The notes beneath the pieces are model-generated. The model was not told the origin of the DNA and did not search any database. It worked only from the letters and a program-made list of their open reading frames with translations. 64,000 bases of DNA, taken from positions 46,574 to 110,573 of the forward strand of contig JASLBE010000002.1 of NCBI GenBank assembly GCA_030146705.1. The letters run 5' to 3'. The position numbers and the translations under genes were made by a program. The stretch is from Tissierellales bacterium. GTDB lineage: Bacteria; Bacillota; Clostridia; Tissierellales; Tissierellaceae. Positions 34,289-42,993 of the stretch are shown here, in pieces; positions within the stretch are counted from its first letter, which is position 1, and each line of letters begins with the position of its first letter.

Positions 34289-34945
34289 TTATAGGACTTT
34301 GTAAAGGCCTATTGATACTAGGTAAAACAAGTAGATATGGACTGGGTAAAATGTGTAAAACAAACCTTTCATAGACCTTCCCCTCTCCCCGTTATAGCTA
34401 AGCATAATAAGGCTGGCCAAGGCTCCCATCCACTCATAGTAATCAGTGAACATAAGTTTTAGGCTAATTGGTCTAAGGTAGATAGCAGGAATAATTGTCA
34501 TCCAAGCAAAATGGAAAAGGAAGAAAAATAAGGCCTGCTTTTTCCTATTTTCCCTAAATACATATAAAATTACCCCACTTATAAGGATAAATATTCCTCC
34601 TTCTACCATAAAAGCCATTGGAAGAAGGCTAGAAAATATGACAAAAAGTATATTTTTAAAATTCATTGCCATAGGTGAAAGTTGTATGCCCAATAAAACT
34701 ACATATGGCAAGATAATTGCCAGTAAAATCAAGGCCCAACCCCTTAGTTTTTTCTCCCTAATTAGGTCAATGCCTTTAAAAATTATAATTAGTATAGAAA
34801 ATGTTTGAAATATACCATTCATAGGATAAAAGCCATCTCCCCTTTGTAGGGCAGGTATAAATTGGAACAAATACCTAACTAGGCCCATTAAAATCAAGGC
34901 CAATAATTTAATCTTAAAGCCATCCAGGCTTAATTTTTTATCCAT
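34289..34945 (-). CDS. TraX family membrane protein
   Basis: 218 residues with six to eight hydrophobic segments. The opening LSLDGFKIKLLALILMGLVRYLF and the end SLIMLSYNGERGRSMKGLFYTFYPVHIYLFYLVS are the TraX signature, although the usual DH after the first helix is RY here. TraX proteins are membrane acyltransferase-like proteins named after pilin acetylation in F plasmids; chromosomal copies are of unknown function. Monocistronic. No conjugation genes are nearby. Confidence 0.85.
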   Translation of the reverse strand: MDKKLSLDGFKIKLLALILMGLVRYLFQFIPALQRGDGFYPMNGIFQTFSILIIIFKGIDLIREKKLRGWALILLAIILPYVVLLGIQLSPMAMNFKNILFVIFSSLLPMAFMVEGGIFILISGVILYVFRENRKKQALFFFLFHFAWMTIIPAIYLRPISLKLMFTDYYEWMGALASLIMLSYNGERGRSMKGLFYTFYPVHIYLFYLVSIGLYKVL

Positions 34946-35190
34946 TCTAGCATCTCCTTAATTCTTGTCTAGTTAATTAATAATTACTAGTTCTAGTATA
35001 AGGCCTAAGTATAAAGTTTCTCTAAAGTTTTCCTTATTCTTTAATAAAACTTTCCTTGGACCTTTTTAAATTATATACTTGTAAATTTTTTCAACTTCTC
35101 CTATTGACATTTTACCAAACATATGTATTAGTTTTTGTAATATAATAGAGACAATTATAATCAAAATTTTAAAAGGAAAGGAAGTTAATA

Positions 35191-36489
35191 ATGTTAGAGA
35201 AAATTTTTAAACTATCAGAGTTTGAAAACACTGATGTAAAAACAGAAATCATTGCAGGAATTACAACTTTTTTCACTATGGCCTATGTTTTGGCAACTGT
35301 ACCAAGTATGCTAAATGTTGGCAACCTAGATAGGGGGGCAACCCTAACTAGTATGATTCTTTTAATTGTACTTACCTCATCTGCCATGGGGATTGTTACT
35401 AACAGGCCCTTTGTCCTGGCTCCAGGGCTTGGAAGTGTGGCTATTGTTTCAGGTATGATAGCCAATGAAAATATTAGCCCTGATATAGCAGCAGGGGTTA
35501 TTTTTATTAGTGGAGTTATATTTGTACTTATATCTTTTATAGGTCTTAGGGAGGCTGTAATAAAGGCCATTCCTGTTAGTTTAAAGCAGGCTGTAAGTGC
35601 TGGTATAGGAATATTTATAGCCCTTATTGGTGCCAAGAGTTCAGGAATTATTGTAGCCAGTGAACTTAAAAATTCCCTTACCTTTGGAAACCTGGCAACA
35701 CCTAGTGTCTTAGTTGCCCTAATAGGCTTTGTACTTATCCTTATCTTAAGGGCAAGAGATGTAAAGGGGTATTTAATAATATCCATAATAATATCAACCA
35801 TAATTGGAATACCTCTTGGGCTTACAAGTCTTCCAGAAACATTCGTTGCCCTGCCAACATCTGTTTCTAGTAACTTCTTGAATATAGATATTAGGTCTGC
35901 CCTTAGTTTTTCATATATTCCCTTTATAATTGCCCTATTTATCCCAGACTTTTTCTCAACCTTTGGAACGGTTATTGGGGTTGGGACTCAGGCTGGCTAC
36001 TTAGATGAGGATGGAAACTTACCAGGTATAGACAAGTGCTTCCAAGTAGATGCTATATCTACTGTTCTTGGTAGTTTGTTTGTAATGCCAAGTATGACCA
36101 CCTATCTTGAATCATCTGCTGGGGTTGAGGCAGGTGGAAGGACTGGACTTACTGCTGTTGTTACAGGCATATGTTTTATCTTTACCTTGTTCTTTTCACC
36201 TATAGCCCTAATGATTCCTAAGGCTGCAACATCGCCAGCCCTTATGTTTATAGGGATTAATATGTTGAATTCTTTAAGGCTTATAAACTATGATGATTTT
36301 ACAGAGGCATTTCCAGCCTTTGTTTGTATAGTCTTTACTATTTTTGGGAACAATATTGCCAATGGGATTTGCTTGGCTATTCCAACTTATGTTATTTTAA
36401 AACTTGCTTCTGGCAAGGGAAAAGATGTCCAACCACTTATGTATGGTCTAGTAGTAGTGTGTGCTCTTTATTTCTACACTATTATGTAG
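35191..36489 (+). CDS. NCS2 family purine (adenine/guanine/hypoxanthine) permease
   Basis: 432 residues, 12-14 membrane helices. The start KLSEFENTDVKTEIIAGITTFFTMAYVLAT, the PGLGSVA substrate loop and the second-half VFVMPSMTTYLESSAGVEAGGRTGLTAV (read from the residues SMTTYLESSAGVEAGGRTGL) place it in the AzgA/PurP group of NCS2 permeases. It brings adenine or related bases in with protons. Adenine deaminase follows 18 bp downstream, which makes adenine the likely substrate. AAGGAAAGG lies upstream of the ATG. No purine riboswitch was seen. Confidence 0.92.
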   Translation: MLEKIFKLSEFENTDVKTEIIAGITTFFTMAYVLATVPSMLNVGNLDRGATLTSMILLIVLTSSAMGIVTNRPFVLAPGLGSVAIVSGMIANENISPDIAAGVIFISGVIFVLISFIGLREAVIKAIPVSLKQAVSAGIGIFIALIGAKSSGIIVASELKNSLTFGNLATPSVLVALIGFVLILILRARDVKGYLIISIIISTIIGIPLGLTSLPETFVALPTSVSSNFLNIDIRSALSFSYIPFIIALFIPDFFSTFGTVIGVGTQAGYLDEDGNLPGIDKCFQVDAISTVLGSLFVMPSMTTYLESSAGVEAGGRTGLTAVVTGICFIFTLFFSPIALMIPKAATSPALMFIGINMLNSLRLINYDDFTEAFPAFVCIVFTIFGNNIANGICLAIPTYVILKLASGKGKDVQPLMYGLVVVCALYFYTIM

Positions 36490-36507
36490 CCCTTAAGGAG
36501 GATTATT

Positions 36508-38238
36508 ATGATTGAAAATGTAGACTTGTTAATTAAGGATGTTAAGGTCTTTAATCCGTATTTTAAAAAATTTATAGATGCCAATGTAGCTGTCCTAGAT
36601 GGGAAATTTTACTATATTGACTATAAAAAAGAAACTGAGTTTAAGGCCAGGGACCTAGTAGAAGGAAATAATAAGCATATGATCCCAGGTCTAATTGATA
36701 TCCATATGCATATTGAAAGTTCTATGCTAACTCCTGAACCTTTTACCAACCATATAGCCAAGTTTGGAACTACTACCATTGTTTCTGAACCTCATGAAAT
36801 AGCCAATGTTTTTGGGGTTGAGGGGATAAAGGAAATGATTAAGGCTGGTAATGATTCAATTATAGATGTATTTTATGGTATTCCTAGTAGTGTTCCAGCA
36901 ACTAGTAAGGAGCTTGAAACCACTGGGGGGGAAATTAAGTTTGAAGATATGAAGGAGCTTATGGACCTAGAAAATGTAATCTGTGTTGGTGAAGTTATGA
37001 ACTACAGGCAGGTTATCCAGGAAAATGACCTGGAAATAGGTAAGTTTCTTGACTATCTTGGAAAAACAAATCCAAACTATATTATAGAAGGCCATTGTCC
37101 ATCCCTAGTGGACTTGGACCTGGCAAAGTTTTTGTACTTGGGAATTAATGGAGACCACACTGAACATAGCCTAGAAGAAATCAAGCAAAGATTTTTAAAT
37201 GGTATGTTTGTTGAACTCCAGGAAAAAATGATTAGGAAGGATATTTTGGACTTTATAATAGACAACAAGCTTTATGACCATATGTCTTTTGTAACTGATG
37301 ATGTTATGGTTGACGATCTTTTTGAATATGGCCAGTTAAATAAGGTGGTTAAAAAAGCCATTGACCTAGGCTTTCCTATAAATGAAGCTATTTACTGCTC
37401 AAGCTTTACTCCTGCAGCTAGGATGAACCTTAGGGACAGGGGGGCTATTGCCCCTGGAAAGTTGGCAGACTTTAGCCTGGTTAACGACCTTCCTAGTTTG
37501 GATATTAGTAGGGTTTATAAAAATGGTAGCCTAATATTTGATGAAAATACTGGGACCATAAGCAAGGATACTAACTTTAAGTTTCCAAGTCATTTTTATG
37601 AAAGTATAAGGCTGGATAAAATACTAGAAGAAGATTTTATCCTAAGGCTGGACAAGGATGTTAAGTCTGTTGATGTTAGGGTTATGAATGTTAAGGACGG
37701 GTCTACCCATATTAGGGAGAGCATTGAAAGACTTCCTGTTAAAAATGGCCTTATCCAGTGGGAAAACTCTCCCTATCTTTTGGCTGCAGTCTTTGAGAGA
37801 TATGGGAAAAATAAAAATATTGGCTATGGCTTTATAACTGGAGATAGTATTAAGTCTGGTAGTGTAGGTTCAACCTGGCTCCACGACAACCACAACCTCC
37901 TTGTAGTTGGTAGCGATATAAAGACTATGGTTAAGGTTGCCAATAAGATAATTGAAAACTCTGGTGGCCTAGTAGTTGCAAAAGACCAGGAAATTTTAAG
38001 TTCTCTAGAGCTTCCTATTGCAGGAATAATGTCTGAAGATCCTATAGAAGAGGTTGCCCTTAAGCTTAAAAATATTAGGAAAGACCTTGTAAGTCTTGGC
38101 TATAACCACTACAATCCTATAATGTCCATAGGAACCTATGGCCTGGCTGTAAGTCCTTATTTAAAACTTACAGACAAGGGGCTTGTAGATGTTGTAAATA
38201 GTAAAATAGTTGACCTAGTAGTAAGGGAGTATTATTAA
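36508..38238 (+). CDS. ade: Adenine deaminase
   Basis: Converts adenine to hypoxanthine and ammonia. The 576 residues carry the metal-binding GLIDIHMHIESSML, TTTIVSEPHEIANV, VGEVMNY, EGHCPSL, GINGDHTEHS and FVTDDVM, and a C-terminal domain with STWLHDNHNLLVVG, all ADE family blocks. It forms an operon with the NCS2 permease (18 bp gap, AAGGAGG site) and ends at a strong terminator. Together they import and salvage adenine. Confidence 0.96.
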   Translation: MIENVDLLIKDVKVFNPYFKKFIDANVAVLDGKFYYIDYKKETEFKARDLVEGNNKHMIPGLIDIHMHIESSMLTPEPFTNHIAKFGTTTIVSEPHEIANVFGVEGIKEMIKAGNDSIIDVFYGIPSSVPATSKELETTGGEIKFEDMKELMDLENVICVGEVMNYRQVIQENDLEIGKFLDYLGKTNPNYIIEGHCPSLVDLDLAKFLYLGINGDHTEHSLEEIKQRFLNGMFVELQEKMIRKDILDFIIDNKLYDHMSFVTDDVMVDDLFEYGQLNKVVKKAIDLGFPINEAIYCSSFTPAARMNLRDRGAIAPGKLADFSLVNDLPSLDISRVYKNGSLIFDENTGTISKDTNFKFPSHFYESIRLDKILEEDFILRLDKDVKSVDVRVMNVKDGSTHIRESIERLPVKNGLIQWENSPYLLAAVFERYGKNKNIGYGFITGDSIKSGSVGSTWLHDNHNLLVVGSDIKTMVKVANKIIENSGGLVVAKDQEILSSLELPIAGIMSEDPIEEVALKLKNIRKDLVSLGYNHYNPIMSIGTYGLAVSPYLKLTDKGLVDVVNSKIVDLVVREYY

Positions 38239-38240
38239 GA

Positions 38241-38275
38241 AAAAAAGGAGCTAGATAATATCTAGCTCCTTTTTT
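38241..38275 (+). terminator. Terminator of the adenine operon
   Basis: A 14-bp stem (AAAAAGGAGCTAGA/TCTAGCTCCTTTTT) with a TAATA loop and T-run. Confidence 0.88.
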
Positions 38276-38395
38276 CTATCTTTTAAGATTCTATATTTTA
38301 AATATAAGTTTACTTTTATAGGTTTATAAAAGACTTCCTAAAACTTTATTTTAAATCTGATATAATATATATATTACTTAAAATGGAGGCTTATT

Positions 38396-38974
38396 ATGTA
38401 TAATTTTGAATCTCAAGATGACTTAAAGAAGGTTATTGCTAATAATTTAAAAAATTTAAGGTTGTCGAAAAACCTAAGTTTAGACGATCTTTCAAAGCTA
38501 ACAAATGTTAGTAAAAGTATGTTAGGTCAAATAGAGAGGGCTGAATCTAGTCCAAGTATTACTACTCTTTGGAAAATTGCTACTGGGTTAAATGTTTCTT
38601 TCACATATTTATTGGAAAATACTGATACCAGTAATGCTGTCCTTATAAGTAAAAAGGATTTAACCCCCTTAATAAATGATTCTCCAGGATTTCAAATCTT
38701 TCCATTTTTTCCTAGTGGTACAAATAGGAATTTTGAAATCCTATATATAGAAATTGAACCTGGAGCTTCTTCATCCTCAACCCCCCATAGTAATAATACT
38801 GAGGAGTTTATAATTGTTTTTGAGGGTGAACTTAAGATAAGTATTAAAAACAAATCTTATAGTCTAAATAAAGAAGAATCCATAATGTTTTCAGCTAATA
38901 CAGACCACACCTACAAGAATCCTGGTAAAAATACAACTAAATTATTTATGGTTATAAATTACTTAGAGGCTTGA
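38396..38974 (+). CDS. XRE-family regulator with C-terminal cupin domain
   Basis: 192 residues. An N-terminal HTH_3 (residues about 12-70: LKNLRLSKNLSLDDLSKLTNVSKSMLGQIERAESSPS) is followed by a cupin sensor (EIEPGASSSSTPHSNNTEEFIIVFEGEL, TDHTYKNPG). Regulators of this build control amino-acid, polyamine or similar catabolic genes. It lies directly before the glycyl radical enzyme gene in the same direction, with a 12-bp palindrome in between, so it is probably a local regulator of that gene. The effector is unknown. Confidence 0.9.
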   Translation: MYNFESQDDLKKVIANNLKNLRLSKNLSLDDLSKLTNVSKSMLGQIERAESSPSITTLWKIATGLNVSFTYLLENTDTSNAVLISKKDLTPLINDSPGFQIFPFFPSGTNRNFEILYIEIEPGASSSSTPHSNNTEEFIIVFEGELKISIKNKSYSLNKEESIMFSANTDHTYKNPGKNTTKLFMVINYLEA

Positions 38975-39007
38975 CCGATATATTGTTTTTTTGTGCAATA
39001 TATCGGT
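38974..39007 (+). promoter_or_regulatory. Perfect 12-bp inverted repeat before the glycyl radical enzyme gene
   Basis: ACCGATATATTG (38974-38985) and CAATATATCGGT (38996-39007) flank TTTTTTTGTG. A -35-like TTGACT (39007-39012) starts at the right arm, with TATTTT (39030-39035) 17 bp further. The half-site AATATCGGT recurs at 39088-39096 near the ribosome site. It may be an operator for the XRE regulator, a terminator for it, or both. Confidence 0.6.
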
Positions 39008-39107
39008 TGACTTTTTATATAATAAGTGATATTTTTAAATTACAAGAAGAAGCTTGTTTTTAATTTTCAGAATTTTTAGTTATTTAAAATATCGGTGGGG
39101 GGATCTT

Positions 39108-41474
39108 ATGAATGATAGAATTGAAAAAATTAGAAAAAACTACGTAAACTCTAAGCCTACTATTTCATATGAAAGGGCTAGGTTGTGGACAGAGTCTCAT
39201 AAAATAACAGAGGGAGAACATATTGCTATTAGAAGAGCCAAGGCATTTTATCACACTTGTGAAAACCTTCCTATCCATATTTTTGAGGGTGAACTTATCG
39301 TAGGCTCTATTGGAGAGTTTAGAAAATGTGGCATATTAACACCTGAGTTTTCATGGACTTGGGTGGATAGGGAAATGGATAATTTTGAATCTAGGCCTCA
39401 AGATCCCTATGTTATAAGTGACCAGCAAAAAGAATATATAAGAGAAAATATTTTTCCTTATTGGAAAAATAAATCTCTAGAAGAATTTTTCCTAAATCAA
39501 CTTCCTGAAGCTACTAAAATAATAGGTGTTGATACAGGTTTTATAGATAGCGACTCTAAATGGAGACAAGCTATTGGTGAAATAACACCTGATTATCAAG
39601 ATGTTTTATTCCCTAAAGGATTTAAGGGCATAATAAATGAAGCAGAAACTAATTTAAACAGGTTAAATTTAAGTAATATTGAAAGTATTGAAAAAGCAAA
39701 TTTTTATAAATCTATTATAATAACTTCCAAAGGAATTATAAAACTTGCTAAAAGATACTCTGAAAAAGCTGAACTACTGGCTTATTCTTCTGATGATGAA
39801 AAAAGAAAGTTAGAACTTTTAAATATAGCTAAAGTCTGTAAAAATATTCCAGAAAACCCTCCTCAAACATTCTATGAGGCTATACAATTTGTATGGTTTA
39901 CACAATTAGGAGGAATTCTTTCAGAAAATCCTTTGGCCCTAAATCTAGGGAGGTTTGACCAGTATATGTATCCTTTCTATAAAAAAGATTTAGATAAAAA
40001 TTTAATCTCTAAAGAAGGGGCACAAGAGTTGATAGAATCCCTATGGCTTAAATTATCTGAATGGGTTTGGACTATATCGGCCAATACAGCAGATTTTTTT
40101 GCTGGCTATAACCAGTTTCAAAATTTAACTGTTGGAGGAAGAACCAAGGAAGGCTATGATGGGACTAATGATATCTCTTATATGTGTTTAAAGGCTACTG
40201 AAAATACAAGATCTCATCAACCTGGCCTAAGTGTAAGAATTCATCCAGATAGTCCTAAGGAGTTTATTAATGCTGTTACTCATCTTGTTAGTCTTGGCAC
40301 TGGATTTCCGGCAATTCATAGTGATTTAACTGGTTATCAAATGCTTATGAATGCAGGTTATGAACCTGAAGATGCTAGGGACTGGTCCAATTGTGGTTGT
40401 GTAGTTCCACATTCAAGAAAAACTGGTGAGTGGACTTCAGCAGTAAACTTAAACTTTGCAGCTGCTTTAGAATTTGCAACTAACTGTGGTAAAAGTAGGT
40501 TGTCTGGCAAAAAAGTAGGACTAGACGAAAAAAATCCTAGTGAGTTTAAGTCATATGAAGAAGTAGAAAATGCTTTCTTCAAACAATTCTCCTATATGTG
40601 TAAACAGTCTGTTGTTAGTATATTAATTGCCCAGCAACTTCATTATGATATGTTCCCTAGACCATTTTTATCTTCTTGTATTGAGGATTGTATGACTAAT
40701 GGAGTGGATTTAAGCAGGGGAGGAGCTAAGTATAATATAGGCCCTGTTATTACTGGTATTGGTATTGCCGTTGTAGCAAATTCTTTAGCTGTCATTAAAA
40801 AATTAGTTTTTGAAGATAAAACTACAACTATGGATGAGCTAATTAAAGCTCTTAATAATAATTGGGAAGGCTATGAGCTACTTAGAAAGCAAGCTCAAAA
40901 TGTAGCGAAGTATGGTAATGATATTGACTATGTAGATAACATAGCTATTAAGATAAGTAACTTTTTTTATGAAGAAATCCACCAATATAAAGATATTTTT
41001 GGTTCTAATTTCAATACAGCTTTTATGGGAATATCCAACTATTTGCCTACTGGAAAAGTTCTAGGGGCTACCCCTTGCGGTCGTAAGGCTAAAGAGCCTA
41101 TATCGGAAGGTGTTTCACCTTATCTTGGCACAGATACAAGTACACCTCTTGCTGCTATGAAATCTGCAGCCAAGTTAAATCAAGAGGTACATTCTGGTGG
41201 TACACTCCTTAATTTAAGACTTGACGAAGACTTGGTTAAGACTAAGCGTGGTCAATCAAACCTAGGGGCTATGATACAGTCATATTTTTCATTGGGGGCC
41301 TTCCATGTTCAATTTAACACAATTTCAACAGAAACTTTAATAAAGGCTCAAGAAAATCCAGAAAACTATAAAGATCTTCTTGTTAGGGTTGCAGGATATA
41401 GTACTCAATTTGTAAATTTATCTAAGTCTATGCAGGATTCTATTATATCCAGAAATGCACATAATAATTTTTAA
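39108..41474 (+). CDS. Glycyl radical enzyme of unassigned substrate (PFL-like superfamily)
   Basis: I use the ATG at 39108 (GGGGGGATCTT upstream) rather than the longer frame. The 788 residues have an N-terminal PFL domain with ERARLWTESHK and EGELIVGSIG, typical of dehydratase/decarboxylase-type glycyl radical enzymes, not of true pyruvate formate-lyase. The thiyl cysteine is C431 in NCGCVVPH, and the glycyl radical is G763 in RVAGYSTQF. Glycerol, choline, hydroxyproline and 4-hydroxyphenylacetate enzymes have C-x-E at the thiyl site; here position 433 is Val. The substrate is unknown. The activase follows 15 bp downstream. Confidence 0.92.
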   Translation: MNDRIEKIRKNYVNSKPTISYERARLWTESHKITEGEHIAIRRAKAFYHTCENLPIHIFEGELIVGSIGEFRKCGILTPEFSWTWVDREMDNFESRPQDPYVISDQQKEYIRENIFPYWKNKSLEEFFLNQLPEATKIIGVDTGFIDSDSKWRQAIGEITPDYQDVLFPKGFKGIINEAETNLNRLNLSNIESIEKANFYKSIIITSKGIIKLAKRYSEKAELLAYSSDDEKRKLELLNIAKVCKNIPENPPQTFYEAIQFVWFTQLGGILSENPLALNLGRFDQYMYPFYKKDLDKNLISKEGAQELIESLWLKLSEWVWTISANTADFFAGYNQFQNLTVGGRTKEGYDGTNDISYMCLKATENTRSHQPGLSVRIHPDSPKEFINAVTHLVSLGTGFPAIHSDLTGYQMLMNAGYEPEDARDWSNCGCVVPHSRKTGEWTSAVNLNFAAALEFATNCGKSRLSGKKVGLDEKNPSEFKSYEEVENAFFKQFSYMCKQSVVSILIAQQLHYDMFPRPFLSSCIEDCMTNGVDLSRGGAKYNIGPVITGIGIAVVANSLAVIKKLVFEDKTTTMDELIKALNNNWEGYELLRKQAQNVAKYGNDIDYVDNIAIKISNFFYEEIHQYKDIFGSNFNTAFMGISNYLPTGKVLGATPCGRKAKEPISEGVSPYLGTDTSTPLAAMKSAAKLNQEVHSGGTLLNLRLDEDLVKTKRGQSNLGAMIQSYFSLGAFHVQFNTISTETLIKAQENPENYKDLLVRVAGYSTQFVNLSKSMQDSIISRNAHNNF

Positions 41475-41489
41475 TATAGGGGGGATTTT

Positions 41490-42392
41490 GTGGTTAACAA
41501 TAAGGGCATTATTATGCAGCAACAAAATTTCTCTGTTAATGATGGTAATGGAATAAGAACAACTATCTTTTTAGCTGGGTGCCCTCTAAACTGCCAATGG
41601 TGTGCAAATCCTGAAGGTTTAGATACAAGGCAAAAAATTGCCCATTATGAAAAACTTTGTATTAATTGCGGCTTATGTAAAAATACTTGTCCACTAGGTC
41701 TAGACTTAAAGGATAAGGACAACTATAGACTTTGTACTAGTTGCGGCCTATGTAGTGTTCATTGTCCTAGTGGTGCTAGGTCAAAAATGTTGGAAGAAAT
41801 ATCCTTGGAAACTTTAGTTGAAAATATACTTGAACATAATATATTTTTTCAAAATTCCCAAGGTGGGGTTACATTTTCTGGTGGTGAACCTAGTTATCAA
41901 AAAAACTTTTTAAACCAACTAAGTAAAAGGCTATATGATGAAGGTCTTCATCTTGCTATTGAAACATCAGCTTACTTTAATTATGACTCAATTATGGAAA
42001 ATATTCTTAATAGGATGGACCAAATTTTTGTGGACATTAAGTCAATGGACCCTAATATCCATAAGCAATACACTGGCGTATCCAATAGTCTTATTTTAGA
42101 TAATATTAAAAAAATCAACCACTTAAATAAGGACTTAATTATAAGGATTCCTTTAATAATGGAGGTTAATGCTAGTAAGGAAAATATTTTTAATACTTGT
42201 GAATTTATAGAAAAAAATATCAGTAGTCCCAAGTTAGAACTATTAACCTACCATAAACTTGGCCAAGTTAAGTATGATGCTTTAGGAATTAATAAGAATT
42301 TAAATATTTTTTCTGGACCTTCAGACCAGTATTTACAGGAGTTATATAATATTGCCAATCAATTTAATATAGAACTTGTTAGTTTTAATTAA
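41490..42392 (+). CDS. Glycyl radical enzyme activating enzyme (radical SAM)
   Basis: 300 residues from a GTG start behind GGGGGG. The radical-SAM cluster motif is AGCPLNCQWC (C-x3-C-x2-C), followed by a two-cluster ferredoxin insert (CINCGLCKNTCP and CTSCGLCSVHCP), GGVTFSGGEP for SAM binding, and ETSAYF and DIKSMD later. The build matches activases of PFL-like dehydratases and decarboxylases, not NrdG. It is the partner of the enzyme 15 bp upstream. A terminator follows at once, so the unit is regulator, enzyme, activase. Confidence 0.95.
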   Translation: MVNNKGIIMQQQNFSVNDGNGIRTTIFLAGCPLNCQWCANPEGLDTRQKIAHYEKLCINCGLCKNTCPLGLDLKDKDNYRLCTSCGLCSVHCPSGARSKMLEEISLETLVENILEHNIFFQNSQGGVTFSGGEPSYQKNFLNQLSKRLYDEGLHLAIETSAYFNYDSIMENILNRMDQIFVDIKSMDPNIHKQYTGVSNSLILDNIKKINHLNKDLIIRIPLIMEVNASKENIFNTCEFIEKNISSPKLELLTYHKLGQVKYDALGINKNLNIFSGPSDQYLQELYNIANQFNIELVSFN

Positions 42393-42422
42393 AAGGACCC
42401 TAGTCTTTACTAGGGTCCTTTT
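42391..42422. terminator. Bidirectional terminator between the activase gene and rlmH
   Basis: A 14-bp stem AAAAGGACCCTAGT / (A)CTAGGGTCCTTTT with a short loop. Confidence 0.87.
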
Positions 42423-42440
42423 AATTTCTTAAACTATCCT

Positions 42441-42920
42441 TTATTTATGATAAGGCGCCCCAGTATTAATCCTAAAGGCCCTATAAATTTGTTCTAGTAA
42501 AATTAGTCTCATAAGCTGGTGGGGGTAGGTCATCTTTGAAAAAGATAACTTAAAATCAGCCCTGGCTATTACCTCATCAGCCAGTCCCAAAGACCCTCCT
42601 ATAATAAAGCTTATATTAGAATCCCCAGCCAGCCCTATTGAGGATATTTTTTCTGCAAAGTCTTCAGAAGAAAGCTCCTTCCCCTTAATTACTAAGGGGA
42701 TGACAAAAGAATTTTTTCCTAGTTTTGAAAGGATCCTCCTCCCCTCCCTTTCCTTAATAAGTTCAACCTCCCTAGGAGAGGCCTTATCTGGAGTAGGTTC
42801 ATCTTGGACTTCTATTATTTTCAGCCTACAATAGGGCCTAAGCCTTTTAGAAAACTCCTCTATCCCCATATTTATATATTTTTCCTTTATTTTTCCTACT
42901 GTTATTATAGTAATATTCAA
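42441..42920 (-). CDS. rlmH: 23S rRNA (pseudouridine-1915-N3)-methyltransferase
   Basis: A SPOUT-class methyltransferase acting on helix 69 of the ribosome. The 159 residues have the standard start MNITIITVGKIKEKY, FIIGGSLGL for the SAM knot, SKMTYPHQLMRLILLEQIYRA and the C-terminal APYHK. All conserved blocks are intact, so nothing has integrated into its 3' end, a known target of SCC elements in staphylococci. It is not visibly linked to the neighbours. Confidence 0.96.
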   Translation of the reverse strand: MNITIITVGKIKEKYINMGIEEFSKRLRPYCRLKIIEVQDEPTPDKASPREVELIKEREGRRILSKLGKNSFVIPLVIKGKELSSEDFAEKISSIGLAGDSNISFIIGGSLGLADEVIARADFKLSFSKMTYPHQLMRLILLEQIYRAFRINTGAPYHK

Positions 42921-42976
42921 ATAATCCCTCTTTCTATTTTTTCTCTCCTATAATAATACAATAAAAAAAGGAAAAA

Positions 42977-42993
42977 AGTGAGAAAATCTCACT
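42977..42993 (-). terminator. Terminator of the M19 dipeptidase gene
   Basis: Hairpin AGTGAGA/TCTCACT overlapping the stop codon, with TTTTTTCCTTTTTTT following on the minus strand. Confidence 0.7.

Noticed and set aside
34946..35190. Possible purine riboswitch upstream of the adenine permease
   Set aside because: The conserved loop sequences of the purine aptamer are not present.
39054..39107. N-terminal extension of the glycyl radical enzyme
   Set aside because: It reads through the ribosome site GGGGGG, and the family start matches the ATG at 39108.
42441..42470. SCC-type attachment site at the 3' end of rlmH
   Set aside because: The end sequence encodes the conserved YHK and resembles the staphylococcal att core for that reason. 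No second copy, recombinase or inserted element was seen.
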